Positions 17,892-29,106 of a DNA stretch of 64,000 nucleotides are shown here, in pieces. Position 1 is the stretch's first letter. Every line of letters starts with the position of its first letter. The translations under genes were made by a program, and so were the position numbers. The notes under the pieces are model-generated. The model searched no databases, had not been told where the DNA came from, and saw nothing but the letters and a program-made list of their open reading frames with translations. The stretch comes from Rhodophyticola porphyridii (GTDB lineage Bacteria; Pseudomonadota; Alphaproteobacteria; Rhodobacterales; Rhodobacteraceae), in assembly GCF_003688285.1 (NCBI RefSeq), contig NZ_RCNT01000005.1:197106-261105 (forward strand), read 5' to 3'.

Positions 17892-18128
17892 TCAGCCAAC
17901 CATGTCGCGAAAGACGTGGCGCACGATGTTCTCGCGCTTCAGCCCCCGGCGCGCAAGCTGCGCATCGCTCAGGGCGTTGAGCTTTTCGACCTCGCGAACC
18001 CGGTCGTTGCCATCCATCATCCGCACAAGGAAACCGCCGATTGCCGCGAAAGGTTTCGCGATCAGCGCGGCAAGTCCCGCGAGAGGTCTGATGGGGGCCG
18101 TTCTGATACTGGCTGCACTCGATGCCAT
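17892..18128 (-). CDS. DUF1127 (YjiS-like) small protein
   Basis: 78 residues. The C-terminal ~45 residues match DUF1127: VREVEKLNALSDAQLARRGLKR then IVRHVFRD. Strong ribosome site AAGGAG before the ATG 18126-18128. Members are small Arg-rich RNA-binding or regulatory proteins in alphaproteobacteria, some linked to small-RNA turnover and phosphate or C1 metabolism; none is a known urease factor. It has its own terminator and sits inside the urease gene run. Confidence 0.85.
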   Translation of the reverse strand: MASSAASIRTAPIRPLAGLAALIAKPFAAIGGFLVRMMDGNDRVREVEKLNALSDAQLARRGLKRENIVRHVFRDMVG

Positions 18129-18279
18129 GTGGAAACTCCTTCAAGGTCGTGTCAGGTGTTTCCTCCCTTGACTCATAGCTAGGCGTGGCGCTCAGCCCGG
18201 GCAATTGCCATTCCTGCAACCCCGGTCTGCGCTGGACGGGCAGCCGCAACGCATGGATCGGGCCGGGCGGAGTTGACGA

Positions 18280-18972
18280 CTACTTGGCCGGGGTCGCGTC
18301 GCCCGCCGGCGGGAGCAGTGCCGCGCCACCGCCCTGTCCGCCGTCATCTTCCGGCTCCGTCTCCGGCGGCTCGAAGCCAATCGTCAAGGGGATCGCCGGG
18401 CGAACCGTCTCCGACGCGCCGCCGCCGGCCAGATAGATCCCGATGCCCAGTTGCGGCAGGTACAGCATCCGTTCCACATAAGGCTCGCCTGCGGTGCCGT
18501 CGGTCCGGGTCACCTGCACCGGGAGCGTCTCGTAGCTGCAGGCGCCAAGGCGGAGCTGCGTCGGCTGCGCCACATCGACCGTCATCGTATCGGCCGACAC
18601 GCTCCCGTCGGAGAAACGGGTCTGTGTCGCAGCGCTCCAGCGCAGACCGGCGCTAAGCTGCGGCAGATCCGCGGACGGGACCGCAAAGGATGTCCGGTGA
18701 TGCGATCCGGCCAGCAGCCGGCCGTGCTCCATCTTCCAGCTGTCGGTCACGAAGACGCCGCCACGGGTCAGGAACCGAAAGGTGGAACTGCCGTCGAAAT
18801 GGGTTTCAACCTCCTCCATGCTGCCGTCGCGGCGCAGCTGATACCGCATCGCATACCCGTCGAACCCGACATAGATGCCATCGGTCACGTCCTCCCGGCT
18901 GGCGGGACAACTGGCGATGGCGGGGCTCGCCGCGATCAGGGCCAGACAAGCCGCCATCAGATAATCGCGCAT
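18280..18972 (-). CDS. Secreted/periplasmic protein of unknown function
   Basis: 230 residues. Signal peptide MRDYLMAACLALIAASPAIA with cleavage before SCPASRED. The mature part is beta-rich with two or three cysteines (SCPASRED, LGACSYET) and ends in an acidic Pro/Gly-rich tail (PPETEPEDDGGQGGG). The ATG at 18970-18972 has AAGGGG upstream. A TTGACA hexamer at 19078-19083 on the minus strand may be the -35 of its promoter. It lies between ureC and the DUF1127 gene; no recognised domain. Confidence 0.75.
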   Translation of the reverse strand: MRDYLMAACLALIAASPAIASCPASREDVTDGIYVGFDGYAMRYQLRRDGSMEEVETHFDGSSTFRFLTRGGVFVTDSWKMEHGRLLAGSHHRTSFAVPSADLPQLSAGLRWSAATQTRFSDGSVSADTMTVDVAQPTQLRLGACSYETLPVQVTRTDGTAGEPYVERMLYLPQLGIGIYLAGGGASETVRPAIPLTIGFEPPETEPEDDGGQGGGAALLPPAGDATPAK

Positions 18973-19132
18973 GGATAAACCCCTTCCTTCATCCGGGCGG
19001 ACCAAGCGGGCCGTGCCGGTCACCGGACGGCTCTTCCGCGTCGCCCACATCCCATGGGGGCGGAGCTTGGCCTTTTTTGTCAAGGCTTGCCCGGCCCGAA
19101 CCGCCCCGACGACTGCCGCCGGAAGGGCGGCC

Positions 19133-20842
<1,710 letters not shown>

Positions 20843-20968
20843 GGGTAATCTGTTCCTTATTTGTTTCCGCGATCAATCATGCCGCACAACGGAGGAAAGC
20901 GTCTTTAGTGAAGGGAGTGCCCGCATAGCGGGTGATTCGTTTACGCCCGAAATGGAAAGGCACCCGGC

Positions 20969-21067
20969 ATGGAACCCATCGAGCTCTGGCTGAGAATCGC
21001 CGAGATCAGCGCCATCATTGCTATACCGATAATCGTGAGCATCGGGGCCAAACGAAATTGGTGGTAG
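20969..21067 (+). CDS. Possible 32-residue membrane micropeptide
   Basis: ATG 20969 to TAG 21065-21067 on the plus strand, with AAAGG ten bases upstream. The peptide begins MEPIELWLRIAEIS, has a hydrophobic centre (AIIAIPIIVSIGA) and ends KRNWW, the shape of a single-pass small membrane protein. It lies in the 506-base gap between ureC and the CMD gene. Coding status rests only on the start, hydrophobic segment and ribosome site. Confidence 0.35.
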   Translation: MEPIELWLRIAEISAIIAIPIIVSIGAKRNWW

Positions 21068-21074
21068 ACACGAA

Positions 21075-21348
21075 AGCGCCATCGACGGGCCGCGGTGCGT
21101 CGAGCCGGCCTTTGAGCTCGCGTGCTTTATGGCAGCCCTATCCGAACGACCGAAGAGCGGTGCGCCAAGACCAGCCCAATCGACGTGCCGTCGCGCCAAA
21201 GGCGCGCCAGGGAATCTCAGCGCACCTATGGTGCGACGGGCGGCCCGTCCCCTCTCGGCAGATCTTGCAATGCAAGATCGCCTGCCGGGCAGCGGATGGC
21301 GCGGCGGCTGCGCCTTTGCTCCGCGCCAGCGGGCTTTCCACAAACCGA
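21075..21348. repeat. Hairpin-rich, repeat-like intergenic patch
   Basis: A run of consecutive palindromes: GCGCC-AAA-GGCGC (~21192), CGCACC-TAT-GGTGCG (~21220), GACGGGC-G-GCCCGTC (~21235) and GATCTTGCA-A-TGCAAGATC nested in CGGCA...TGCCG (~21256-21286), then GC-rich pairs up to the CMD stop. No convincing gene in either strand. The density of perfect arms resembles dispersed intergenic repeats (BIME/MITE-like) rather than a single terminator. Copy number cannot be judged from one window. Confidence 0.45.
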
Positions 21349-21744
21349 TCACGCCTTGAACACCTCGTCCACCTCGACCTGCAGAGCGGTCACCAGGCCA
21401 TTGGTCTGCATGGCCATTCCGATCACGGCCAGCAACTCACCATGCATCTCAGGCGTCATGCCCTTGGCCTTGGCCGCGGCGGTGTGGCTGTGGATGCAGT
21501 AGGAACATCCATTGGCCGTGGAGACCGCCACATAGATCATCTCCTTGACCAGCGGATCGAGAGCGCCGGGCGCCATCACCACCTTGATCCGCTCCCAGGT
21601 CGCCTTCAGCGTGACTGGATCATGGGCCAGGGCGCGCCAGAAATCGTTCACGAAATCCGAGCCGCGCACCGCCCGGATATCGTCGAAGACGGCCTGCGCC
21701 TCAGGCGACAGCGCGTCATCGCTCAAAAGCCGGACTGTACCCAT
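21349..21744 (-). CDS. Carboxymuconolactone decarboxylase (AhpD-like) family protein
   Basis: 131 residues. The AhpD core motif is present: CSYCIHSHT, giving the CxxC redox pair and nearby His of peroxidase/disulfide-reducing members. Flanks (FWRALAHDPVTLKATWERI, KEMIYVAVSTANG) fit the all-helical CMD fold. It would act as a cytoplasmic thiol-dependent oxidoreductase or peroxidase; substrate unknown. It lies in the urease run between ureB and ureC, with only 52 bases to the next upstream gene. Confidence 0.88.
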   Translation of the reverse strand: MGTVRLLSDDALSPEAQAVFDDIRAVRGSDFVNDFWRALAHDPVTLKATWERIKVVMAPGALDPLVKEMIYVAVSTANGCSYCIHSHTAAAKAKGMTPEMHGELLAVIGMAMQTNGLVTALQVEVDEVFKA

Positions 21745-21796
21745 CCCCTACCCCCTCCCGGTCCGGACCGTCGCCGCTGAATCGCCCCATGGCATC

Positions 21797-22108
21797 TCAA
21801 CGTCTCCTCTGCGGGCCGCGCCGCGCCAGCCGCCGCCGGTTCGTCGCCGCATGCCGGTTGAGCGGTGCGACGGTGGCGGACACCACACTGGCCGGGGGCT
21901 GGCCCCGCAACATCGCCTCCACCCCGCGGCCGGTCGCCTCCACGAATGCGCCCGGTTTTTCCCGCATCATCCGCCAGCTTTCGTCAAACGGCGTATTCCA
22001 CACCCCCGCCAGCCCCATCATCCGCATCCAGACGACCGAACTGGCCTCCACGCCCAGTTGCGCAAGCTCGAACCCGGTGCGCCAGTAATCAAACGGAGAG
22101 GATTTCAT
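21797..22108 (-). CDS. Small helical protein coupled to ureB, weakly phasin-like
   Basis: 103 residues. Predicted helical with [25 protein letters not shown] and [15 protein letters not shown], followed by a very basic C-terminus ([20 protein letters not shown]). Similar proteins occur beside urease or phasin genes in this family of bacteria, but I know of no assigned function. The start overlaps the ureB stop by 4 bases (ATGA), so it is co-translated with ureB. Confidence 0.75.
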   Translation of the reverse strand: MKSSPFDYWRTGFELAQLGVEASSVVWMRMMGLAGVWNTPFDESWRMMREKPGAFVEATGRGVEAMLRGQPPASVVSATVAPLNRHAATNRRRLARRGPQRRR

Positions 22109-22410
22109 AAAGCCCCCATAACTTTCTGGTTGAAGCCCCAGACGATCCGGTTCCCACCATAGGGCACCAGTTGCACATCGCGGGTCTGGCCCGGTTCGAA
22201 GCGGACTGCGGTGCCGGCGGGGATGTCCAGCCGATGACCCCGGGCCGCGTCGCGATCGAAGGTCAGCGCCTCGTTGGCCTCGGCGAAATGGTAGTGGCTG
22301 CCGACCTGCACCGGCCGGTCGCCCGTATTCGCCACGCGCAGCGTGACCGCCGCGCGCTCCGCATTGAGCGTGATGTCGCCCGGCGCGGTGATGATCTCTC
22401 CGGGGATCAT
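22105..22410 (-). CDS. ureB: Urease beta subunit
   Basis: 101 residues, typical length. Family signature seen: [50 protein letters not shown], and C-terminal [10 protein letters not shown]. Structural subunit of the (alpha beta gamma)3 enzyme. Overlaps the upstream membrane-protein gene by ATGA and the downstream small gene by ATGA, so three genes are translationally linked. Confidence 0.97.
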   Translation of the reverse strand: MIPGEIITAPGDITLNAERAAVTLRVANTGDRPVQVGSHYHFAEANEALTFDRDAARGHRLDIPAGTAVRFEPGQTRDVQLVPYGGNRIVWGFNQKVMGAL

Positions 22411-22976
22411 GATTTCGGCGTCCGGGATCGCGTCTTGCCCTTGGGCGGGCTGGCCGTCGCGGGTGCGGTCTCTTCCGCAGGCGAGGTATCCTCGACGGGC
22501 GCGGTATCCTCGGCGGGCGCGGTATCCTCGGCCGGTATGGTATCCTCGGCGGGCACCGCGTCTTCGGCGGACGTCTCCGCCGCGGGCTCTGTCTGAGGGG
22601 CCTCGGCCACGCTCACCGGTTCGGCCGCCACAACCCCTGCATCCGCAGGCGCAGCGGGGGAGGCCGCCGCCGCATAGCGCGCGCCCGTGCCCGGGTTTTC
22701 CGCAACGCCCGGATTCACGATCGCCTTGTAGATATGCTTGCCGAAAAGCCCGCCAAGCGCCCCCAGCAACAGCAGGAACGCCGAACTGTCCCCCCCGAAA
22801 AGCCAGACCAGGATCGCCGCCGCCATCAGCAGCAACACCAGCGTCAGCATGTCGTATTCGGTCTTGCCGACGGGGATTTCGGCCTGCACCAGCTCTTTGA
22901 GCACCCGTTTGACATGCGGTTCGGCCATCGGTGTCAGATAGCCCGCGACCGCCCCCAGGATCAGGTTCCACAACAT
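22407..22976 (-). CDS. Two-helix membrane protein with EDTAPA repeats, between ureA and ureB
   Basis: 189 residues. An amphipathic N-terminal region, then hydrophobic segments [18 protein letters not shown] and [14 protein letters not shown] (about residues 43-77), then a disordered Ala/Pro/Glu-rich tail with a six-residue unit repeated ([24 protein letters not shown]) and a basic end ([11 protein letters not shown]). AGGAG precedes the ATG. Location within the structural urease genes suggests a membrane-associated role, but nothing in the sequence shows one. Confidence 0.8.
   Translation of the reverse strand: MLWNLILGAVAGYLTPMAEPHVKRVLKELVQAEIPVGKTEYDMLTLVLLLMAAAILVWLFGGDSSAFLLLLGALGGLFGKHIYKAIVNPGVAENPGTGARYAAAASPAAPADAGVVAAEPVSVAEAPQTEPAAETSAEDAVPAEDTIPAEDTAPAEDTAPVEDTSPAEETAPATASPPKGKTRSRTPKS
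22467..22566. repeat. 18-base tandem repeat inside the ureA-ureB intervening gene
   Basis: The decamer GGTATCCTCG recurs exactly every 18 bases at 22485, 22503, 22521 and 22539, with decayed copies on both sides. It encodes the EDTxPA hexapeptide repeat. In-frame unit length means copy-number change would lengthen or shorten the tail without frameshift. Confidence 0.85.
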
Positions 22977-23101
22977 CCGTCTCTACTCCTTTGCCACAGC
23001 AGCTTTGCCAGGGGCCCCGAAGAGGACCCGCCCCCGACGATACCACAGACCGGCGGAGCGTGCGGGCGATTGGGATGTCGCAGGCATGCCGGCCGCTCCG
23101 C

Positions 23102-23404
23102 TCATCGGATCGGGTGATGCACGGTCACCAGCTTGGTGCCGTCGGGAAATGTCGCCTCGACCTGGACGTCATGGATCATCTCGGGCACTCCTTCCATGCA
23201 TTGATCGGCGCGGATCACACCGGCGCCCGCCGCCATCAGATCGGCCACGCTCCGCCCATCCCGCGCGCCCTCGATCACGAAGTCCGTAATCAACGCGATG
23301 GCCTCGGGATGGTTCAGCCGGACACCGCGCAGCAGGCGGTTGCGCGCCACCATCGCGGCAAGGCTGATCAGCAACTTGTCTTTTTCGCGGGGGGTCAGGT
23401 TCAT
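23102..23404 (-). CDS. ureA: Urease gamma subunit
   Basis: 100 residues, exact family length. Seen: [40 protein letters not shown] and the C-terminal VTVHHPIR tail. GAGGAGACC precedes the ATG 23402-23404. Second gene of the urease run after ureD, 16 bases away. Confidence 0.97.
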   Translation of the reverse strand: MNLTPREKDKLLISLAAMVARNRLLRGVRLNHPEAIALITDFVIEGARDGRSVADLMAAGAGVIRADQCMEGVPEMIHDVQVEATFPDGTKLVTVHHPIR

Positions 23405-23420
23405 CCGGTCTCCTCGAAGC

Positions 23421-24233
23421 TCAAATCTGCCAGACCCGCGGCAGCGGCTGGCGGGTCAGAAAAGTCACGGCGCGGGCCACGCAGCGGCGCAGGGCGAAGG
23501 CATCCGCCGAGACAAGCCGCGCGGTCAGCCGCCCGCCCCAGGCCGACGCCGCGGCCCGCACACCATCGACAGGCAGGATCCGGCGAAGCCCGGCCAGCCG
23601 ATCCACGGCATCGGGCGCGATCACGCTGAGGCTGGCCAGCGCCCGCGCCCCGTTCAGCCCGGCCGCGCCCGGGCGCATCAGGTCGGCGGCGTCCATCCGG
23701 ACGGATTCAAGCAGAACCAGCCGTCCGTCCCGACGCACCGCGCGCCGGTCGCGCAGGTGCAGATCGGCCAGCGTCTCGCCCATGGCCATCCGGCCCAGAA
23801 CCAGCGTTTCCAGCATCACCAGCGTCGCATCCGCCGCCATCTCCACCTGCAGATCCCGCTCCAGCGCGGCGCCGTCGAAGAGGATCAGTTCCTGCGGCAG
23901 CCAATGCAGCTCTGCACGCGCGCCCAGTGTCAGACGGGTACGTACCCGCCCCACACCGCCCGCGGCGCGATAGGCGCGTTCGGCGGTCTGTGTGGTGCCC
24001 ACGGCCCGGCTTCCCGGGGCCAGATCCAGCGCGTAGTCCAGCCTGTCGCCGCCGGTGATCCCGCCGCTTGTGTTCAGAAACACCACCTCGGGCCGGCGGC
24101 CGTGCATCCGGGGCAGCATCGCCTTGGCCGCGCCTTCCTGATGCAGATGAGTCAGCCGGCCATCGGCCATCGCCACCCGGGCCCGCCCGCGGGTGCGTTG
24201 CAAACCGGTGGCGGTGCTGGTTGCGTCGAACAT
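23421..24233 (-). CDS. ureD: Urease accessory protein UreD
   Basis: 270 residues from ATG 24231-24233; an in-frame TTG at 24321-24323 would add 30 residues without family similarity. UreD scaffolds apo-urease for nickel insertion. Seen: [43 protein letters not shown] and [15 protein letters not shown], all UreD landmarks. First gene of the urease run, divergent from pyrC with 177 bases between starts. I saw no clear sigma-54 or NtrC site there. Confidence 0.92.
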   Translation of the reverse strand: MFDATSTATGLQRTRGRARVAMADGRLTHLHQEGAAKAMLPRMHGRRPEVVFLNTSGGITGGDRLDYALDLAPGSRAVGTTQTAERAYRAAGGVGRVRTRLTLGARAELHWLPQELILFDGAALERDLQVEMAADATLVMLETLVLGRMAMGETLADLHLRDRRAVRRDGRLVLLESVRMDAADLMRPGAAGLNGARALASLSVIAPDAVDRLAGLRRILPVDGVRAAASAWGGRLTARLVSADAFALRRCVARAVTFLTRQPLPRVWQI

Positions 24234-24410
24234 CGGCCAAGCTTTGGCACGCTTTCGGATGGTGACAAGCGGTCCCCGACCGGACCCGCCCGCGCCTTGC
24301 AGGTTCGCCCAAAATTCAGGCAAAGCGCCGCGAAAATCGGCAGGCCGCGCATCACGCTGCGGCGGACTTCCCCCTTGGCAGCGCCGCCGCCCCGGTGTAG
24401 CGGAGAGTCC

Positions 24411-25448
24411 ATGACCTCACTTCGTCTCCGCCGCCCCGACGACTGGCACCTGCACCTGCGCGATGGCGCCATGCTGGAGGCCGTTCTGCCCGAAACCGCC
24501 CGCCATTTCGCCCGCGCGATCATCATGCCCAATCTGGTGCCGCCCGTGGTCCGCGGGAGCGATGCCGCCGCCTATCGCGACCGGATTCTCGCGGCCCTGC
24601 CCGAAGGCGCCGATTTCACCCCGCTGATGACGCTCTATCTGACCGAGGAGACCGATGCCCGCGACGTGGCCGCGGCCCATGCCAGCGGATTGATCACGGC
24701 GGTCAAGCTCTACCCCGCGGGGGCCACCACCAACTCGGCCTCCGGCGTGACCGATTTCGACCGGGTGCGCGGCGTTCTGGAGACGATGGCCGAAATCGGC
24801 CTGCCACTGTGCATCCACGGCGAAGTGACCGATCCGCAGGTCGATATCTTCGACCGCGAACAGGTGTTTCTGGACACGGTGCTGGACCCGCTCCGCCGCG
24901 CCACCCCCGGCCTGACGGTTACGCTGGAACATGTCACCACCAGCCATGGAATTGACTATGTTGCTGATGCGGATGGGAAAATCGCCGGCACCATCACCAC
25001 ACATCACCTGATGATCAACCGCAATCATATTCTCGCAGGCGGGATCCGGCCGCATTACTACTGCCTGCCGGTCGCCAAGCGGAACACCCATCAGCAGGCA
25101 CTTCGCCGCGCCGCGACCTCGGGCAATCCACGCTTCTTTCTGGGCACCGATTCCGCCCCTCACACGGATCCGAACAAGGAAAGCGCATGCGGCTGCGCCG
25201 GTTGCTTCACCGCCACGAACACGCTCTCCTGCCTCGCCCATGTGTTCGAGGAGGAGAACGCGCTCGACCAGCTAGAAGGCTTTGCGTCGCTGCACGGCCC
25301 CGCCCATTACGGGCTGCCCCCGAACACGGACATGATCACACTCACCAAACAGGCCACGCCCGTCACCTACCCCGCCAAGCTCGAAACCGGCGACGGGCCG
25401 GTCACCCTGTTCGATCCCGGCCACCCGCTGTACTGGGCCGTGACCTGA
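24411..25448 (+). CDS. pyrC: Dihydroorotase (class II)
   Basis: 345 residues, typical of E. coli-type PyrC. Closes carbamoyl-aspartate to dihydroorotate. Zinc ligands visible in [10 protein letters not shown], the carbamylated Lys in [15 protein letters not shown], His in [10 protein letters not shown] and [10 protein letters not shown], and the Asp in [13 protein letters not shown] 24411 has GGAGAG just upstream. It is followed by pyrE after 67 bases and forms a pyrimidine operon with it. Confidence 0.96.
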   Translation: MTSLRLRRPDDWHLHLRDGAMLEAVLPETARHFARAIIMPNLVPPVVRGSDAAAYRDRILAALPEGADFTPLMTLYLTEETDARDVAAAHASGLITAVKLYPAGATTNSASGVTDFDRVRGVLETMAEIGLPLCIHGEVTDPQVDIFDREQVFLDTVLDPLRRATPGLTVTLEHVTTSHGIDYVADADGKIAGTITTHHLMINRNHILAGGIRPHYYCLPVAKRNTHQQALRRAATSGNPRFFLGTDSAPHTDPNKESACGCAGCFTATNTLSCLAHVFEEENALDQLEGFASLHGPAHYGLPPNTDMITLTKQATPVTYPAKLETGDGPVTLFDPGHPLYWAVT

Positions 25449-25515
25449 TCGCACCTTCGCTTTCGACACATGGCCGCCGGAGGCATCCCGCGGTCAGCCA
25501 AGGAGACCCGCGCCG

Positions 25516-26196
25516 ATGATCCCCGCCACCTATCTTTCCCCCGCTGACATGGCGCAGATGACCGCCCGCATGCTGCTGGACATACGGGCCGTCCACTTCA
25601 ACGCGACCGAGCCCTTCACCCATGCCTCGGGCAAGCAGGCTCCGACCTATATCGACTGCCGCAAGCTGATCTCCTACCCGCGCATCCGCTCCACGCTGAT
25701 GGATTTCCTGACCTGCACGATCCTGCGCAATGCCGGGCTCGAAGCCTTCGACAATATCGCGGGCGGCGAAACCGCGGGCATACCCTTCGCCGCGCTTGTC
25801 GCCGAACGCATGGCGCTGCCGATGACCTATGTGCGCAAGAAGCCCAAAGGCTATGGCCGCGACGCCCAGATCGAAGGCCAGATGAACGAAGGCGAGCGGG
25901 TCCTCTTGGTGGAGGATCTGACGACCGATGGCGGATCGAAGCTGAAATTCGTCGAGGCGATCCGCAAGACCGGCGCAAGCTGCAACCACACGGCAGTGGT
26001 TTTCTTCTACGACATCTTTCCCGACACGGTGCCGACGCTGGCCGCGGAAGGTGTGGCGCTCCATTACCTCTGCACCTGGGCAGATGTGGTTGCCGAGGCG
26101 CGCCGCGCCGGTGATTTCGACGAGCATACCCTGACCGAGGTGGAGCGATTCCTTGCCGCGCCGGAGGGCTGGCAAGCCGCAGGTGGCGGCGCCTGA
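25516..26196 (+). CDS. pyrE: Orotate phosphoribosyltransferase
   Basis: 226 residues. Converts orotate and PRPP to OMP. PRPP-binding motif [13 protein letters not shown], catalytic loop [15 protein letters not shown], and substrate region [17 protein letters not shown] are intact. AAGGAG precedes the start. Second gene after pyrC. Confidence 0.96.
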   Translation: MIPATYLSPADMAQMTARMLLDIRAVHFNATEPFTHASGKQAPTYIDCRKLISYPRIRSTLMDFLTCTILRNAGLEAFDNIAGGETAGIPFAALVAERMALPMTYVRKKPKGYGRDAQIEGQMNEGERVLLVEDLTTDGGSKLKFVEAIRKTGASCNHTAVVFFYDIFPDTVPTLAAEGVALHYLCTWADVVAEARRAGDFDEHTLTEVERFLAAPEGWQAAGGGA

Positions 26197-26265
26197 TCCC
26201 AGAATGCGGGAATAAATCGCGGGCGTGGTCTTTGCGCCACGCCGCCGGCTGGCAGACACCAGATG

Positions 26266-26295
26266 TTGACGCTGGCGGGGGAAGTAAGGCAATAT
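26266..26295 (+). promoter_or_regulatory. Candidate sigma-70-type promoter for dnaB
   Basis: TTGACG (26266-26271), 18-base spacer, CAATAT (26290-26295), about 125 bases before the dnaB start. Only hexamer resemblance supports it. Confidence 0.35.
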
Positions 26296-26319
26296 TCGCC
26301 CCTAAATTCAGCCCACAGG

Positions 26320-26328
26320 CTATCCACA
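26320..26328 (+). promoter_or_regulatory. DnaA-box-like 9-mer upstream of dnaB
   Basis: CTATCCACA differs from the E. coli consensus TTATCCACA at one position and lies 92 bases before the replicative helicase gene, downstream of the candidate promoter. A single box could let DnaA tune dnaB; chance occurrence is quite possible. Confidence 0.3.
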
Positions 26329-26419
26329 GGGATATCCCGATTGACCCCCGCGCAGCGACTCCTGTAGGCCCGTGACCACTGTCGGGGGGCAGCGATCCAA
26401 ATCAAAAAAGGGCAGCGTC

Positions 26420-27922
26420 ATGAACGAGGTGAAGGCCATAAACCCGACCGGTGCCGCACTGGAAGCCGCGCCCGAGCTGCCACATAATATCGAGGCCGAA
26501 CAGCAGCTTCTGGGCGCGATACTGTCCTCCAACGACGTGCTGGACCGGGTCGACGATCTGGTCAAACCCGATCATTTCTACGATCCGGTGCATGGCGAGA
26601 TCTTCGCCACCGCCGCCAGCCGGATCACCAAGGGCCTGCAGACCGACGCCACCACGCTCAAGAACTTCCTTGCCGATCACCCGGGGCTGAAAGATCTGGG
26701 CGGCGCGGAGTATCTGCTGCGCCTGCAGCTTTCCGCCATCGCCACCTCCGCCGCGCGCGATTACGCGCAACTGATTCACGATCTGGCGCTCCGGCGCGAA
26801 CTGATCGATCTGGGGCGCACCATAGCCGACCGGGCGCAGACCGTGCGCGACGACGCCACCCCCGACGAGCAGATCGTCGAGGCAGAGGCCGATCTGTTCA
26901 AACTCGCCTCCTCCGGCACCACCTCGCGCGGCTTTCAGAGCTTCCTGCGCGCGCTGACCGATGCGGTCGATATCGCCAATGCCGCCTATAACCGGGGCGG
27001 CGGGCTTGCCGGCATTTCCACCGGCCTTGTCGATATGGATAAGATGTTGGGCGGGCTGCACAATTCCGACCTGTTGATCCTGGCCGGGCGACCGTCGATG
27101 GGCAAGACATCGCTGGCCACCAACATCGCCTTCAACGTGGCCAAATCGTGGAAGCGCGGGCAGAAGCCCGATGGCTCCGACGGCACGGTGGACGGGGGCG
27201 TGGTGGGGTTCTTCTCGCTGGAGATGTCGGCCGCGCAGCTTGCGCAGCGGGTCCTGTCCGAGGCCGCCGAGGTGCCTTCCGAACTGATCCGCAAGGGCGA
27301 CCTGAACGAGCAGGAGTTTCAGCGCTACCTGCGTGCGGCGCAGGACCTGGAAAGCTGCCCGCTTTACATCGACGACACGCCCGCCCTGCCGATCAGCCAG
27401 CTGGCCGCCCGAGCCCGGCGCCTGAAACGCTCCCCGCAGGGTCTGGATCTTCTGATCGTCGATTATCTCCAGCTTCTCCGCGGCGGCGGAAAATCGGAAA
27501 ACCGGGTCAACGAGGTCTCGGAGATCACCCAAGGGCTGAAGGCGGTTGCCAAGGAGTTGAACATCCCCGTGATCGCCCTGTCGCAGCTTTCCCGGCAGGT
27601 GGAGCAGCGCGAAGACAAGCGCCCGCAACTGAGTGACCTGCGCGAATCCGGTTCGATCGAACAGGATGCCGATGTGGTGATGTTCGTCTATCGCGGCGAA
27701 TACTACAAAGAGCGCGAGAAGCCCGGCGAGGACAATCTTGAGGCCATGGCCAAATGGCAGCAGGAGATGGAGCAACTGCACGGCAAGGCCGAAGTGATCA
27801 TCGGCAAGCAGCGTCACGGCCCCGTGGGTTCGGTCGATCTCAGCTTCGAGGGCCGCTTCACGCGGTTCGGCAATCTGGTCAAACCGTGGCAGGCGGCTGT
27901 CGAAGGCGACGGGTTCCGCTGA
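26420..27922 (+). CDS. dnaB: Replicative DNA helicase DnaB
   Basis: 500 residues from ATG 26420 (AAAGGG upstream; a GTG at 26372 is less likely). Hexameric 5'-3' helicase of the replisome. N-terminal domain [20 protein letters not shown]; RecA-like domain with Walker [12 protein letters not shown] near residue 228, Walker [13 protein letters not shown], and [23 protein letters not shown]-terminal [20 protein letters not shown] is complete. No intein is present. Confidence 0.98.
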   Translation: MNEVKAINPTGAALEAAPELPHNIEAEQQLLGAILSSNDVLDRVDDLVKPDHFYDPVHGEIFATAASRITKGLQTDATTLKNFLADHPGLKDLGGAEYLLRLQLSAIATSAARDYAQLIHDLALRRELIDLGRTIADRAQTVRDDATPDEQIVEAEADLFKLASSGTTSRGFQSFLRALTDAVDIANAAYNRGGGLAGISTGLVDMDKMLGGLHNSDLLILAGRPSMGKTSLATNIAFNVAKSWKRGQKPDGSDGTVDGGVVGFFSLEMSAAQLAQRVLSEAAEVPSELIRKGDLNEQEFQRYLRAAQDLESCPLYIDDTPALPISQLAARARRLKRSPQGLDLLIVDYLQLLRGGGKSENRVNEVSEITQGLKAVAKELNIPVIALSQLSRQVEQREDKRPQLSDLRESGSIEQDADVVMFVYRGEYYKEREKPGEDNLEAMAKWQQEMEQLHGKAEVIIGKQRHGPVGSVDLSFEGRFTRFGNLVKPWQAAVEGDGFR

Positions 27923-27999
27923 ACGCCCGATGGCGGAAGGCGTTCTGGGCAGACCCCTTGGTGGCGGGAGGCCTCCTGCGGCGGCGTCCTGCACCGGAA

Positions 28000-28025
28000 A
28001 AGGCCCGCGCCAGCGCATGGGCCTT
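28000..28025. terminator. Hairpin between dnaB and alr
   Basis: AAGGCCC (28000-28006) and GGGCCTT (28019-28025) form a perfect 7-bp stem with a 12-base loop, without a U run. A second short palindrome (GGAGGCCTCC, near 27967) precedes it. Could end dnaB transcripts inefficiently or lie in the alr leader. Confidence 0.4.
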
Positions 28026-28059
28026 GACGCCTCTGCCCGGAACGCGGACAGAAGAACCC

Positions 28060-29106
28060 ATGGCATGCGGGCAGCTTCATATCGATTTGGATGCGGTGAT
28101 CGCCAACTGGCGGGCTCTGGATGCTCTGTCGGCAGGCGAAACCGGTGCGGTGGTCAAGGCCGATGGCTATGGGCTGGGCGCGGCGCATGTGGCCCGCGCG
28201 CTGGCCGGTGCGGGCGCCCGCAGCTTTTTCGTGGCAACCGCACGGGAAGGCGCCGATCTGCGCGACGTTCTTGGCCCGCCGGCGGAGATATACGTCTTTT
28301 CCGGCCATATGGCGGGCGATACAGATCCGATCCGCGACGCCGCGCTGATACCGCTGCTCAACAGTGCCGAACAGGCCGCGCGCCACCGCGTGGCGTTGCC
28401 CGATGCGCCCTATGGCGTACAGCTTGATACCGGCATGAACCGGCTGGGGCTGGAAGCCGCCGACTGGGCCGGGCTGCGCGATGGGCTGGAAACCGGCCCG
28501 ATGCGGCTTGTGATGAGCCATCTGGCCTGTGCCGACGAGCCCGCCCATGCGCAGAATGCCGCGCAACTGGCCGCCTTCACCACCATGACCGAGGGCGTCA
28601 CCGTGCCCCGCTCCCTTGCTGCGACGGGCGGCATCCTGCTTGGGCCCGCGTATCATTTCGACCTGACGCGCCCGGGGGTCGGACTTTATGGCGGGCTGCC
28701 CTATGCCTCTGCCCGCCCCGCGATCCGCTTGTCCCTGCCGGTGGTGCAGGTGCGCGATCTCGCGCCCGGCGAAACGGTCGGCTATTCTGCGACCTACACC
28801 GCCCCGGCGCCGCGAAAGATAGCCACCGTGTCCGGCGGCTATGCAGACGGGCTGATCCGCGCGCTGAGCGGCCGGGCCACGCTCTACGCGGGGGACACAC
28901 CCTGCCCGGTCGCGGGCCGCGTGTCGATGGACCTGATCACCGTGGACGTGACCGGCCTCCGTGACATGCCCGATCACCTCGATATCCTCTGCCCCGCGCA
29001 GACGGTCGATGACTTGGCCGAGGCCGCGGGCACCATCGGCTATGAAATCCTCACCTCTCTGGGCGCGCGCTATGACCGCCTGTATTCCGGGTGCATCACG
29101 GCATGA
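28060..29106 (+). CDS. alr: Alanine racemase
   Basis: 348 residues. PLP-dependent L/D-alanine interconversion for peptidoglycan. PLP lysine is in [12 protein letters not shown] near residue 34; catalytic Tyr in [22 protein letters not shown] and [13 protein letters not shown] are family motifs. Upstream frame has no similarity; ATG 28060 chosen. Its TGA overlaps the mlaE ATG, linking it to lipid-transport genes. Confidence 0.95.
   Translation: MACGQLHIDLDAVIANWRALDALSAGETGAVVKADGYGLGAAHVARALAGAGARSFFVATAREGADLRDVLGPPAEIYVFSGHMAGDTDPIRDAALIPLLNSAEQAARHRVALPDAPYGVQLDTGMNRLGLEAADWAGLRDGLETGPMRLVMSHLACADEPAHAQNAAQLAAFTTMTEGVTVPRSLAATGGILLGPAYHFDLTRPGVGLYGGLPYASARPAIRLSLPVVQVRDLAPGETVGYSATYTAPAPRKIATVSGGYADGLIRALSGRATLYAGDTPCPVAGRVSMDLITVDVTGLRDMPDHLDILCPAQTVDDLAEAAGTIGYEILTSLGARYDRLYSGCITA

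Noticed and set aside
24234-24410. Sigma-54 promoter (TGGCACG near 24246) for pyrC or ureD
   Set aside because: The -12 GC element is missing and the orientation does not suit ureD.
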